NCBI RefSeq assembly: GCF_036227405.1
Contig: NZ_CP109473.1
Coordinates: forward strand, 7,378,001-7,442,000
DNA: 64,000 bases
DNA from: Streptomyces sp. NBC_01460
Lineage (GTDB): Bacteria > Actinomycetota > Actinomycetes > Streptomycetales > Streptomycetaceae
Direction of reading: 5' to 3'
Numbering within the stretch: the stretch's first letter is position 1; every line of letters starts with the position of its first letter. The position numbers and the translations under genes are program-made. Below the pieces are notes generated by a model. The model searched no databases, was not told the origin of the DNA, and saw only the letters and a list, made by a program, of their open reading frames with translations. Of the stretch, positions 34,819-43,807 are shown one piece after another.

Positions 34819-36252
34819 TTGACAGGACCGGTACTCGCCATCGACCAGGGGACGTCCGGGACGAAGGCGCTGGTGATCTGTCCCGAGCGCGGGGTGATCG
34901 GTTCCGGTTCCGCGCCCGTGCGCACGCGCCACGGCGCGGGGGGCCTGGTGGAGACCGATCCCGCCGAGCTGATCGGATCGGTCCTCGACGCCGGCCGCCA
35001 GGCGATGGAGGACGCCGCCGAACCCGTGGCCGCCGTCGGTCTGGCCAACCAGGGGGAGACGGTGCTCGCCTGGGATCCCGCGACCGGAAGACCCCTGACC
35101 GATGCCGTCGTCTGGCAGGACCGGCGCGCGGCAGGGCTATGCGAGGAACTCGCCCCGCACGGCGACGAGCTGAAGCGGCTGACCGGGCTCCCGCTCGATC
35201 CCTACTTCGCCGCGCCCAAGATGGCCTGGATCCGCCGCGAGCTCACCCGGGAAGGAGTCGTGACGACCAGCGACTCCTGGCTGGTCCACCAGCTGACCGG
35301 CGCGTTCGTCACCGATGCCGCCACCGCCGGCCGCACCCAGCTGCTCGGCCTGCACGACGTCGCCTGGTCGCCCGCCGCCCTCGAGATCTTCGGCCTGTCC
35401 GACGAGCGGCTGCCCGCCGTCGTCGACTGCGCCGGCCCCGTCGGCACCACCACCGTGTTCGGCGGGGAGATCCCCCTGACCGGTCTCCTCGTCGACCAGC
35501 AGGCCGCACTGCTGGCGCAGAACGCCCTGGAGCCCGGGCAGGCCAAATGCACCTACGGCACCGGCGCGTTCCTCCTCGCCCAGACCGGCGGCCTGCCCAG
35601 CACCGGCTCCAGCGGTCTGGTGAGCTGTGTCGCCTGGCGCCTCGGCGGCCGCACGGACTACTGCCTCGACGGCCAGGTCTACACGGCGGCCTCGGCGGTG
35701 CGCTGGCTCACCGACCTCGGGGTGATCTCCGGGGCCGCGGACCTCGACCCGGTCGGCGCCTCGGTGCCGGACGCCGGCGGGGTCACCTTCGTCCCCGCGC
35801 TCGCCGGTCTCGCCGCCCCCTGGTGGCGCGGCGACCTGCGGGGCTCCGTCACCGGCCTCGGCCTCGACACCACCGCGGGACACCTGGTCCGCGCCCTCTG
35901 CGAGGGCATCGCCGCCCAGGTCGTCGCCCTGGCCGACGCCGTCGCCGACGACCTGGGCGCACCGCTCACCACGCTGCGGGTGGACGGCGGCCTGACACGC
36001 TCCGCCCTGCTCATGCAGACCCAGGCCGACCTGCTGCAACGACCGGTCGAGGTCTCGGCGCTGCCCGACGCGACCGCGCTCGGCGCCGGCGTGGTGGCCC
36101 GGCTCGGCCTCGACCCGCGGCTTCCACCGGGCCGCGCGGTCCCCGACTGGCGGCCGTCCGCCGTGTACGAGCCCCGGATCGGCCCCGATGAGGCGTCGGA
36201 GCGCCTCGCGGGCTTCCGGGCCGCGGTCGACGGCCTGCTGGAGCGCGCGTGA
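34819..36252 (+). CDS. FGGY-family carbohydrate kinase (glycerol-kinase-like)
   Basis: 477 residues, TTG start 34819 with AGGAG six bases upstream. N-terminal AIDQGTSGTKALV and the later signature CTYGTGAFLLAQ fit the FGGY kinase fold. The segment MAWIRRELTREGVVTTSDSWLVHQL carries the conserved sugar-site residues. Closest in pattern to glycerol kinases, but shorter than the usual 500 and with divergent QGTSGTKA, so the substrate may be another polyol. First of three overlapping genes: the two FAD enzymes that follow make a Glp-type module. Confidence 0.8.
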   Translation: MTGPVLAIDQGTSGTKALVICPERGVIGSGSAPVRTRHGAGGLVETDPAELIGSVLDAGRQAMEDAAEPVAAVGLANQGETVLAWDPATGRPLTDAVVWQDRRAAGLCEELAPHGDELKRLTGLPLDPYFAAPKMAWIRRELTREGVVTTSDSWLVHQLTGAFVTDAATAGRTQLLGLHDVAWSPAALEIFGLSDERLPAVVDCAGPVGTTTVFGGEIPLTGLLVDQQAALLAQNALEPGQAKCTYGTGAFLLAQTGGLPSTGSSGLVSCVAWRLGGRTDYCLDGQVYTAASAVRWLTDLGVISGAADLDPVGASVPDAGGVTFVPALAGLAAPWWRGDLRGSVTGLGLDTTAGHLVRALCEGIAAQVVALADAVADDLGAPLTTLRVDGGLTRSALLMQTQADLLQRPVEVSALPDATALGAGVVARLGLDPRLPPGRAVPDWRPSAVYEPRIGPDEASERLAGFRAAVDGLLERA

Positions 36253-37670
36253 CCGTCACCCTCACCACCGCCGGCCCCCTGCCCTCGGTCCAGGACGCGG
36301 AGAACACGTACGACGTCACGGTCGTCGGCGCGGGGGTCGTGGGCGCGGCCATCGCCCGGGAACTGGCCCGCCACCGGCTGCGCACCGCGCTGATCGACGC
36401 CGCCGACGACATCGGCAACGGCACATCGAAGGCCAACACCGCGATCCTGCACACCGGCTTCGACGCCGTACCCGGTTCGCTGGAGGCCCGCCTCGTACGC
36501 GAGGGACAGGAGCTCCTCGCCGCCTACGCGGGGGAGACCGGCATCCCCGTGGAGCGGGTCGGCGCGCTCCTCGTGGCCTGGGACGAGGAGCAGCTCGCCG
36601 CACTGCCCGGACTGCGGGCCAAGGCGGGGCGCAACGGCTACCACGCCTCCCGGATCATCGGCGCCGACGAACTACGGCGGCGCGAACCGCATCTGGGGCC
36701 CGGCGCGCTCGGCGCGCTCGAGGTTCCCGACGAGAGCGTCATCTGCCCCTGGACCACCCCGCTCGCCTTCGCCACCCAGGCCGTCAGGGCAGGTGTCCAC
36801 CTGCACCTGAACTGCCGGGTGCGAGACGTCGGGAGCGACGCCGGGGACCATCTGCTCACCACCACGCGCGGACCGCTGCGCACCCGCTACCTGGTCAACG
36901 CCGCCGGACTGTACGCCGACGAGATCGACCGGCTCCTCGGACACGACGTGTTCACCGTGACCCCGCGCAGGGGGCAGCTCGTCGTCTTCGACAAGCTCGC
37001 CCGCGGCCTCGTCTCCCACATCCTCCTGCCGGTCCCCGGGCCGGCCGGCAAGGGCGTCCTGGTCGCACCGACCGTGTTCGGCAACGTCCTCCTCGGCCCC
37101 ACCGCCGAGGATCTCGACGACCGGACCGCCACCGGGTCCACCGCCGGGGGACTCCGCCTCCTGCGCGAGAAGGGCCGCCGGATCGTGCCCGCGCTGCTCG
37201 ACGAGGAGGTCACCGCCGTCTACGCGGGCCTGCGCGCCGCCACCGGGCAGGAGGACTACCGCATCCAGGAGTACCCGGCCCGGCGCTACGTCGCCGTGGG
37301 CGGCATCCGCTCCACCGGCCTCACCGCGTCCATGGCGATCGCCCGGCACGTGAGGGGGCTCCTCGCGGACACCGGCCTGGACGCCGGCGAGCCGGGCCCC
37401 CTGCCGCCCCTGACGATGCCGAACCTCGGCGAGGCGTTCCCCCGGCCGTACCGGAGTGCCGAGCTGATCGCAGGTGATCCGGCGTACGGCACGCTGGTCT
37501 GCCACTGCGAACAGGTCACCCTCGGAGAGATCCGGGACGCCCTCCGCGCGACGATCCCGCCGCACTCCCTGGACGGCCTGCGGCGCCGCACCCGGGCCCG
37601 AGGGGGCCGGTGCCAGGGCTTCTACTGCGGCGCCGCCGTCCGCGCCCTGTTCGAGGAGGCACGACCGTGA
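36249..37670 (+). CDS. FAD-dependent oxidoreductase with BFD-type [2Fe-2S] domain (GlpA-like)
   Basis: 473 residues, GTG 36249 overlapping the kinase stop (GTGA). FAD-binding DVTVVGAGVVGAAIARELAR and DIGNGTSKANTAILHTGFDA. The C-terminal BFD-like [2Fe-2S] cysteines are visible at VCHCEQVTLGEI and GGRCQGFYCG. This domain pair is that of GlpA and the related glycerol-3-phosphate or L-2-hydroxyglutarate dehydrogenases. Oxidises the phosphorylated product of the kinase in this reading. Confidence 0.8.
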   Translation: MTVTLTTAGPLPSVQDAENTYDVTVVGAGVVGAAIARELARHRLRTALIDAADDIGNGTSKANTAILHTGFDAVPGSLEARLVREGQELLAAYAGETGIPVERVGALLVAWDEEQLAALPGLRAKAGRNGYHASRIIGADELRRREPHLGPGALGALEVPDESVICPWTTPLAFATQAVRAGVHLHLNCRVRDVGSDAGDHLLTTTRGPLRTRYLVNAAGLYADEIDRLLGHDVFTVTPRRGQLVVFDKLARGLVSHILLPVPGPAGKGVLVAPTVFGNVLLGPTAEDLDDRTATGSTAGGLRLLREKGRRIVPALLDEEVTAVYAGLRAATGQEDYRIQEYPARRYVAVGGIRSTGLTASMAIARHVRGLLADTGLDAGEPGPLPPLTMPNLGEAFPRPYRSAELIAGDPAYGTLVCHCEQVTLGEIRDALRATIPPHSLDGLRRRTRARGGRCQGFYCGAAVRALFEEARP

Positions 37671-38932
37671 GCGCACGCGAGGTCGACGTCCTGATCGTCG
37701 GCGCCGGCCCTGCGGGGCTCGCGGCCGGAGCGGAACTCGCGGGAGCCGGAGCGGGCCGGGTGGAGATCCTGGAACGCGAGCAGGAGGCGGGCGGCGTCCC
37801 GCGCCACTGCCACCACGGCGGATTCGGCGGGCGCCTCGACCGGACGGTGTACGCCTGGGCCGCCGCGACCGGCTCCGCGTACGCCGGCAGCGGGACGAGT
37901 GGGCCCGCGTACGCCCGGCGGAGTGTGGCCGCGGCGCTGGACGCGGGCGCGGCCCTGCGCACCGGGGTCTCCGTCACGGGCTGGGCGGGCCCCCGCACCG
38001 TCGAGACCACCGGACCAGGCGGGCTCGAACGGATCACCGCCCGGGCCGTCGTCCTCGCCACCGGCGCCCGCGAACGGCCGCGCAGCGCCCGTCTGATCCC
38101 CGGCACCCGGCCGGCCGGCGTATGGACCACCGGAGAGCTCCAGCAGGCCGTCCACCTGTACGGGCAGCGGATCGGCACCACCGCGGTCGTCGTCGGCGGC
38201 GAGCCCGTCGCCCACGCAGCCGTGGCCACCCTGCGTGCCGCGGGGGTCCACGTCGTCGCCGTGGTCACCGACCGGACGCCCCTCCCGGTCCTGCCCCGGA
38301 GCCGGCACGTCCCGCTGCTCACCGGTGCGACCGTCACCGGGCTCACCGGCAGGGCCCGGCTGACCGGGGTGGAACTGCGCCACGACGACGGCCGCACCAC
38401 CACGCTGCGCTGCGACACCGTCGTCCTGACCGGCGACTTCGTCCCCGACCACGAACTGGCCAGGCGCGGCGGCCTCCGCCTCGATCCCGGCACCCGGGGC
38501 CCGGCGTACGACGCCGCCTTCCGCACCTCGCGGCCGGGCGTCCTCGCCGCCGGGAACCTGCTGCACGCCGTCGAACGGGCGGGGTTCGCGGCCCAGGAGG
38601 GCCGGGCCGTGGCGGTGTCCGTGCTGCACCACCTGGCCGGCACCGAGGATCCCTCCGGAGAGGGACGACGGCTGGTCGTCGACGCCCCCCTGCGGTGGAT
38701 CGCCCCCAATGTGACGGGACCGCACGGTGCGCGGCCGACGGGGGACCGGTTCGTGCTGCGCACCGCGCGCCGGCTGCTCCGGCCGACGCTGGTCGTCTCG
38801 CAGAACGGGCGCGAACTCCACCGGGAGCGCCTGCTGTTGCCCGCAGTCCCCGGCCGGCCGATCGCTCTCCGGGCCGACTGGCTCGACCGGGTCGACCCGG
38901 ACGGCGCCTCCGTACGGATCTCCGCGCGGTGA
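37667..38932 (+). CDS. FAD/NAD(P)-dependent oxidoreductase (GlpB-like)
   Basis: 421 residues, GTG 37667 overlapping the preceding stop. Glycine-rich dinucleotide site VLIVGAGPAGLAAGAELAGA. VVVGGEPVAHAAVATLRAAG marks a second nucleotide-binding half. The family includes GlpB and hydrogen-cyanide-synthase-like subunits that pair with GlpA-type proteins carrying [2Fe-2S]. Third gene of the module. No GlpC-type Fe-S membrane anchor follows, so electrons may pass to another acceptor. Confidence 0.75.
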   Translation: MSAREVDVLIVGAGPAGLAAGAELAGAGAGRVEILEREQEAGGVPRHCHHGGFGGRLDRTVYAWAAATGSAYAGSGTSGPAYARRSVAAALDAGAALRTGVSVTGWAGPRTVETTGPGGLERITARAVVLATGARERPRSARLIPGTRPAGVWTTGELQQAVHLYGQRIGTTAVVVGGEPVAHAAVATLRAAGVHVVAVVTDRTPLPVLPRSRHVPLLTGATVTGLTGRARLTGVELRHDDGRTTTLRCDTVVLTGDFVPDHELARRGGLRLDPGTRGPAYDAAFRTSRPGVLAAGNLLHAVERAGFAAQEGRAVAVSVLHHLAGTEDPSGEGRRLVVDAPLRWIAPNVTGPHGARPTGDRFVLRTARRLLRPTLVVSQNGRELHRERLLLPAVPGRPIALRADWLDRVDPDGASVRISAR

Positions 38933-38950
38933 CCGGCGGAGCGGCGTGCC

Positions 38951-39316
38951 CTAAGGGATGAGCAGCCAGTCCGCGCCGACCGCCGCCACCAGTCCGGCCG
39001 CCAGCAGCCAGCTGCCGAGCCGGGTGCGGCCGTTCCTGCTGAGCTCGATCACCACACCGCAGAGGATGAGGGCGAGGCCGTACACCCCGACGACCAGCAC
39101 CGACGAGCGGCTCGCGATCCGCAGGGCCAGGACGACGGCCATCGCCGCCATGCCCGCCGAGGAGAGGACGATCCGCAGCCGCCGGGCCTGACGCGGCGTG
39201 AGTCTCCGCTCCTGCGCGGCGGGCCCGGGTATCGCCCCGTCGTTCTCGCCCTGCTCCGCGTCCTGCTCGCGGGCCTGCTCGTGTTCCTGGTCCTGGTCCT
39301 GGTCAGAAGTGCTCAT
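38951..39316 (-). CDS. Small membrane protein of unknown function
   Basis: 121 residues from ATG 39316. An acidic Gln/Glu/Asp-rich N-terminal 35 residues is followed by three hydrophobic helices (LRIVLSSAGMAAMAVVLALR, VLVVGVYGLALILCGVVIEL, SWLLAAGLVAAVGADWLLIP). No family recognised. The acidic head and short membrane part resemble small DUF membrane proteins of streptomycetes. An upstream extension in frame lacks support. Confidence 0.55.
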   Translation of the reverse strand: MSTSDQDQDQEHEQAREQDAEQGENDGAIPGPAAQERRLTPRQARRLRIVLSSAGMAAMAVVLALRIASRSSVLVVGVYGLALILCGVVIELSRNGRTRLGSWLLAAGLVAAVGADWLLIP

Positions 39317-39378
39317 GACGCCGGATCGTAATGGCTGCGCAGCGCGGTGTTCGCCGGACCGTTGGATCACCCGTGTGA

Positions 39379-39801
39379 TCAGGCGATCGACGCCGAGACG
39401 ATGGCGGCCACCGCCAGGTTGCAGGACGCCGTCACCCACACCGCCGGGTGCGGCTCACGCTCCACCAGCGTGGCTCCCAGCTTCCCGGGCGTGACCAGGT
39501 CCACGACGAGGAACGCCACCGCCATCATGATCAGACCGAGCAGTCCGAAGGCGGCCGTGGAGACGAGCCCCTTGCCGAAGTCCTCGTAGGTCGTCCAGAT
39601 CGACGTGAACACGATGCCGCCGATGCCCAGCAGCGCCGAGCTGAGGAGCAGCGCGGCGTTGCGGTTGCGCTCCTCCCATATCTGGCGGCCGAGCTTGCCC
39701 GGCGTCAGGGCGTCGATCAGGAAGATGCCGAGAACGAGCAGTACGACGCCGAGGGCCCCGTACGCGGTGGCACGGCCGAGGCCGTTGATGATGTCGGTCA
39801 T
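39379..39801 (-). CDS. DUF350 membrane protein
   Basis: 140 residues, ATG 39801. Two copies of a helix pair with the DUF350 signature (IDALTPGKLGRQIWEERNRN and VDLVTPGKLGATLVEREPHP), four transmembrane segments in all. The family is widespread and of unknown function, often beside stress or polyamine genes. Here it lies 62 bp upstream of the 121-residue membrane protein on the same strand. Confidence 0.85.
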   Translation of the reverse strand: MTDIINGLGRATAYGALGVVLLVLGIFLIDALTPGKLGRQIWEERNRNAALLLSSALLGIGGIVFTSIWTTYEDFGKGLVSTAAFGLLGLIMMAVAFLVVDLVTPGKLGATLVEREPHPAVWVTASCNLAVAAIVSASIA

Positions 39802-39906
39802 CGGGGCGTCCGTCTCTTGAGCGCGTGAGCGAAGAATGGAACAGGAGTGTGACAGGCGTGATCAACACGCCGTCAGGAAAAGGCAAAACCTATCCCATGC
39901 GGGCGC

Positions 39907-40473
39907 TCACCCCCCGGCCCGGTCCTCCCGCCGCAACCGCGGTGCCTCCGTGGCCGCGTCCACCACGGCCGCAGCGTGCGCGGTGTCCCCGCCCACGCCG
40001 CGGGCGCCGCCCGGGCCGCCCTCGGGCCCGGCCGGGGCGGACCCGTCCACCCGGTCGGCCAGCTCCCGTGCCCAGCCGATGAGCCCGTCCACACCGATCC
40101 CGTGCGGAGCGGCTGCCCCGAACCCCTCGACGGCGGTGGCGCCCCGCCGCAACAGCCGTGCTCCGCCCGCGGCGTTGCCCCGGGCTGCGTGAGTGAGCCC
40201 CACCGCCATCTGCGCGAGCCCGCGCCACAGCTCGCGCTCCCCGTCCGGCCCCGACTTCCAGGCGTCCTCGAACACCTCGTGGGCGTGGAACGGCATGCCC
40301 GCGTCCAGCAGCCGCTGGGCCTCGCGCACCGTCTCGTCCGGTGAACGGACCACTCCCTCGGGCTGCCGTTCCACCCCCGGAGTCCCGTACGGCAGGGGGC
40401 GCCCCAGCCCGTCCCTGGGGCGCGCGTTGCGCGCCCGCCCTTCCTCGTCCCGGTCCCTGCGAGATTCGTCCAC
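39907..40473 (-). CDS. DUF309 family protein
   Basis: 188 residues from GTG 40473. MPFHAHEVFEDAWKSGPDGE and LWRGLAQMAVGLTHAARGN carry the DUF309 signature (H-x-x-H-E-V/x-E-x-x-W type). This is a small helical family found near ribosomal or regulatory genes, function unknown. The GTG follows a G-run rather than a standard Shine-Dalgarno site. The C-terminus is low-complexity Ala/Gly/Asp. Confidence 0.75.
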   Translation of the reverse strand: MDESRRDRDEEGRARNARPRDGLGRPLPYGTPGVERQPEGVVRSPDETVREAQRLLDAGMPFHAHEVFEDAWKSGPDGERELWRGLAQMAVGLTHAARGNAAGGARLLRRGATAVEGFGAAAPHGIGVDGLIGWARELADRVDGSAPAGPEGGPGGARGVGGDTAHAAAVVDAATEAPRLRREDRAGG

Positions 40474-40579
40474 CCCCCGATTGTGCCTCGCACCTGCGGG
40501 GAACCACGTGAACCCTGTCCGCGAGCACCCGCGCACGGCTAGGCTCGAACTCTCCGCAACCACCCTGGGAAGGGGAGGC

Positions 40580-43237
40580 ATGCAGCCGTCCCGGCCGTTG
40601 TACGAGCGCGAACCGGAACTCGCCGTCGCCGCACAGGCGGTGGACGCCCTCTGCGGCGGACAAGCAGCCGGCGGGCTGCTCGTCTTCAGCGGCGAAGCCG
40701 GCATCGGCAAGACCGCGCTGCTCGGCGAGATCCAGGCCATGGCCGCCGACCGTTGCACCGTGTGGTCCGCACGCGGCGGCGAGACGGTCACCTCGGTGCC
40801 GTTCCACGTCGTACGTCAGCTGCTCCAGCCCGCACTGGACCGGTTCCCCGCCGACGAGATCCGCGCCCTGTTCGGTGACTGGTTCGAGATCGCCGCGCCG
40901 GCTCTGGGCCTCGCCGACCCCAGCGGCCCGCAGCCCGACCCGCAGGGCGTCCGGGACGGTCTCGACCACGTCGTGTCCCGGCTCGCCTCCCGCCTCAGTC
41001 ACCGGCCCCTGCTCCTCATAGTGGATGACGCGCACTGGGCCGACGGCGAATCCCTCGCCTGGCTCTCCGGATTCACCGCACGGCTGTCCGAACTGCCCGT
41101 GCTGGTCGTCCAGGCGCACCGCCCCCAGGAGCTCGCCGACCGCGACGCGGACTGGGCCGTCGCCCGCTCCCAGGAGCGGGGCACGGCCGCCTCCCACCCG
41201 GCGCTGACCCGGGTGGCGCTGCGCGCGCTCACCCCGGACGCCACGGCCGAGCTGGTGCGCGCCGGCCTGGGCGACCACGCGGACGACCCGTTCTGCCGCG
41301 AGGTCTGGGCCGTGACGGGAGGCAATCCGTACGAGGCGGTCGAGCTCGTCGCCAAGGCGCAGGACCGCGAGCTGGCACCGGTCGAGGAGTCCGCCGGACT
41401 CCTCCGCGAGCTCGGCGCGTCGGCCCGGGGCAGCGGACTCGTCGCCCGTCTCGAACGCCTGGGAACCAACGCCAACCGCTTCGCCTGGGCGGCCGCCGTG
41501 CTCGGGACCGAGATCTCCCAGGAGCTGGCCGCGACACTCGCCGGCATGAGCTCGGCGGAGGCCGCCGACTGCACGGCTCGCCTGCGTGACGCCCGTATCG
41601 TCAGCGGCTTCGACCCGCTGGAATTCGTCCACCCGCTCATCGCCACCGCCGTCTACCGCTCCATCCCGCCGGCCACCCGCACCGCCATGCACGGACGGGC
41701 GGCCTGGGCGATCACCCAGGCCGGGCTCGGGGCGGCCGCCGCCTCCCGCCACCTGCTCGAAGTCCACCCGGACGACGACCAGGAACTGGTCGCGCAGCTC
41801 CGCGAGGCGGCACGGCAGCACCTCGCCGTCGGCGCCCCGGAAGCCGCCAGGCGCTGCCTCGAACGCGCCCTGGACGAACCGCCGCGCCCCGACGAGCGGG
41901 CGGCCCTGCTGTACGAACTGGGCTGCGCCACGCTGCTCTTCTCGCCGGCCACGACGGTGCAGCACCTGCGCGCCGCACTCGACACCCCCGGCCTCGACGA
42001 GACGCTCCGGATCGACGCCACCTTCCGGCTCGCCTCCGCCCTGTCCCACAACAACCAGCTCAAGGACGCGGCGCTCTCGCTGGCCGCCGAGGCGTCCCGG
42101 ACCGCGCCCGGGCCCGGCCTGATGCGTCTCCAAGCCGCGCATTTCCTCTGGGAGGGCATGCAGGCCGCCGAGGACGACGGGCCAGGACGGTCGGCCCGGC
42201 TCGCCCGCAACGCCGACCACCTCAAGGGCCGCGACAACGCGGAGCGCGCCCTGCTCACCCTGCGGGCCTTCGACGCCATGCTCCGCGGGGAGAACGCCCA
42301 ACTCGTCGTCGACTTCTGCGAACGCGCCCTCGTCGACGGCCGGCCGGCCCGCGGGCTCGGCTGGACCGACACCGAATGGGGCTTCGAACTCCCCACGATG
42401 GTCGGCATCACCTACGCCTTCACCGACCGGACGGACCGCGCCGAGGAACTCTTCAGCGAGGCCGTGCGCGCCTTCGAGATCTCCGGGTGGAGCGGCGCGC
42501 ACCTCGCGTTCGCCCACACCCTCCTCGGCCTCGTGCACCGCAGGCGCGGCCGTCTCGCCGAGGCCGAGGGCTTCCTGCGCGAAGGCCTGCGCCTCGCCGA
42601 CCGGGCCGGACGCGGACTGCCCGTCCACTGGGACGCCGCCTGCCTTCTCGTCGACACCCTGCTCGCCCGCGGCCGGACGGCCGAGGCCCGGCTGGTCGCC
42701 GACCGGTACGACTTCGGCCCGCCGTACCCCACGGCGATGGTCCTGCCGGACGCCCCGTGCGTACGCGGACGGCTGCTGCTGGCCGAAGGCCGTACGGAGG
42801 AGGCCGTGGCCGAGCTGGAATCGGCGGGGGCGGCCCTGGAGCCACGAGGCCGCTTCAACGGCGTCTGGGCACCCTGGGCGGGCGACCTGGCCCGTGCCCT
42901 GGCCGACAGCGACCCGGTCCGGGCCGCCCAGCTCGCCAGTCGTGCCCGGGTCCACGCGGAGCGCTTCGGCACGGACACGGCGATCGGGGAGGCGCTGCGC
43001 TGCGTGGCACTCTTCGCGCCCGAGGAGGAGGCCAAGCAGCTGCTCGCCGAGTCCGTACGCCACCTCGAGGCGTCCTCGTCCGCCTACGAGCACGCGCTGG
43101 CCCGCTTCGAGTACGGCATCGCGATCCACTCCGAGCGGGAGGTCGCCCGGGCCCAGAAGATCGCCACGGCCTGCGGCGCGGAAGGACTCGCGGCCCGCGC
43201 CCAGCAGGTACGCGCGTCGATCCGGCCCTCGGAGTGA
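40580..43237 (+). CDS. STAND-type ATPase / LuxR-like regulator lacking the DNA-binding domain
   Basis: 885 residues, ATG 40580 immediately after AGGGGAGG. The N-terminal AAA-16/NTPase domain has Walker A GEAGIGKTA (38-46) and Walker B LLLIVDDAHWAD (about 149-160). The rest is TPR-like helical repeats (LAVGAPEAARRCLERALDEP, FAHTLLGLVHRRRGRLAEAE). In LAL/STAND regulators a LuxR-type helix-turn-helix would follow. Here the protein ends at AARAQQVRASIRPSE with no such domain. It could be a signalling ATPase that lost or never had DNA binding. Confidence 0.75.
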   Translation: MQPSRPLYEREPELAVAAQAVDALCGGQAAGGLLVFSGEAGIGKTALLGEIQAMAADRCTVWSARGGETVTSVPFHVVRQLLQPALDRFPADEIRALFGDWFEIAAPALGLADPSGPQPDPQGVRDGLDHVVSRLASRLSHRPLLLIVDDAHWADGESLAWLSGFTARLSELPVLVVQAHRPQELADRDADWAVARSQERGTAASHPALTRVALRALTPDATAELVRAGLGDHADDPFCREVWAVTGGNPYEAVELVAKAQDRELAPVEESAGLLRELGASARGSGLVARLERLGTNANRFAWAAAVLGTEISQELAATLAGMSSAEAADCTARLRDARIVSGFDPLEFVHPLIATAVYRSIPPATRTAMHGRAAWAITQAGLGAAAASRHLLEVHPDDDQELVAQLREAARQHLAVGAPEAARRCLERALDEPPRPDERAALLYELGCATLLFSPATTVQHLRAALDTPGLDETLRIDATFRLASALSHNNQLKDAALSLAAEASRTAPGPGLMRLQAAHFLWEGMQAAEDDGPGRSARLARNADHLKGRDNAERALLTLRAFDAMLRGENAQLVVDFCERALVDGRPARGLGWTDTEWGFELPTMVGITYAFTDRTDRAEELFSEAVRAFEISGWSGAHLAFAHTLLGLVHRRRGRLAEAEGFLREGLRLADRAGRGLPVHWDAACLLVDTLLARGRTAEARLVADRYDFGPPYPTAMVLPDAPCVRGRLLLAEGRTEEAVAELESAGAALEPRGRFNGVWAPWAGDLARALADSDPVRAAQLASRARVHAERFGTDTAIGEALRCVALFAPEEEAKQLLAESVRHLEASSSAYEHALARFEYGIAIHSEREVARAQKIATACGAEGLAARAQQVRASIRPSE

Positions 43238-43287
43238 GGTAATGTTTGTCCTGCGCGGCCACCCGGGAACACCGGGGGGAAACGCAT

Positions 43288-43361
<74 letters not shown>

Positions 43362-43380
43362 CTGGAGACAGTCGCAGGTC

Positions 43381-43425
43381 AGGGCCGGTTTCGGAGAAAT
43401 CCGAAACCGGCCCTTGATCGTTTTT
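43381..43425 (+). terminator. Terminator of the second tRNA-Pro
   Basis: 15-bp stem AGGGCCGGTTTCGGA / TCCGAAACCGGCCCT around GAAA, then TGATCGTTTTT. The stem bases differ from the first copy while pairing is kept. Confidence 0.9.
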
Positions 43426-43807
43426 GGGGGTTCGGCCGGGCTCGGCGGGGAGCACGCCGCGGTGTGCGGAGAGCGCTGTGCCGGCTGCCGTGATCCTGGT
43501 GTGTCCGGGTGCGGGTAGCGCCGTGTGGTCATCAGTGATCCGTGGCCGCGCGATCCTGCGCAGGACGTGGATCTGGACCCCGGGGTCGGCGAACCAGGTC
43601 GGTCCCCTGCGTCGGAGGCCGTGGGGGGCGAAGGTGCTCGTGGCCGAGCTCGGTGACCACGTCGTTTTGGTGAGTCACGTCGCGGGGGTCAGCGCTGGGA
43701 CCCGTCCGTACCGACATCGGGCTCCGGACGGCGGCGAGTGGGCCGTCCGCCGAACAGTTTCGTAAAGAACGTTTCTGTGAACCGGTCCGCTCGTTGGGTC
43801 GGGCATA
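43426..43807. other. Intergenic region before the acyl-CoA oxidase gene
   Basis: 382 bp with no supported gene. Its notable content is the repeat at 43757-43782 and a CATAAT hexamer (43804-43809) that overlaps the annotated ATG of the next gene, so the true start or promoter there is unsettled. Confidence 0.4.
43757..43782 (+). promoter_or_regulatory. GTTTC...GAAC tandem repeat
   Basis: GTTTCgtaaaGAAC is followed immediately by GTTTCtgtGAAC (14 and 12 bp), 26 bp before the acyl-CoA oxidase ATG. Looks like two half-sites or two operators for an unknown regulator. AT-rich relative to its surroundings. Confidence 0.4.

Noticed and set aside
43424..43765. A 113-codon plus-strand frame before the acyl-CoA oxidase gene
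   Set aside because: No ribosome-binding site, low-complexity composition and no family; starts inside the terminator region.
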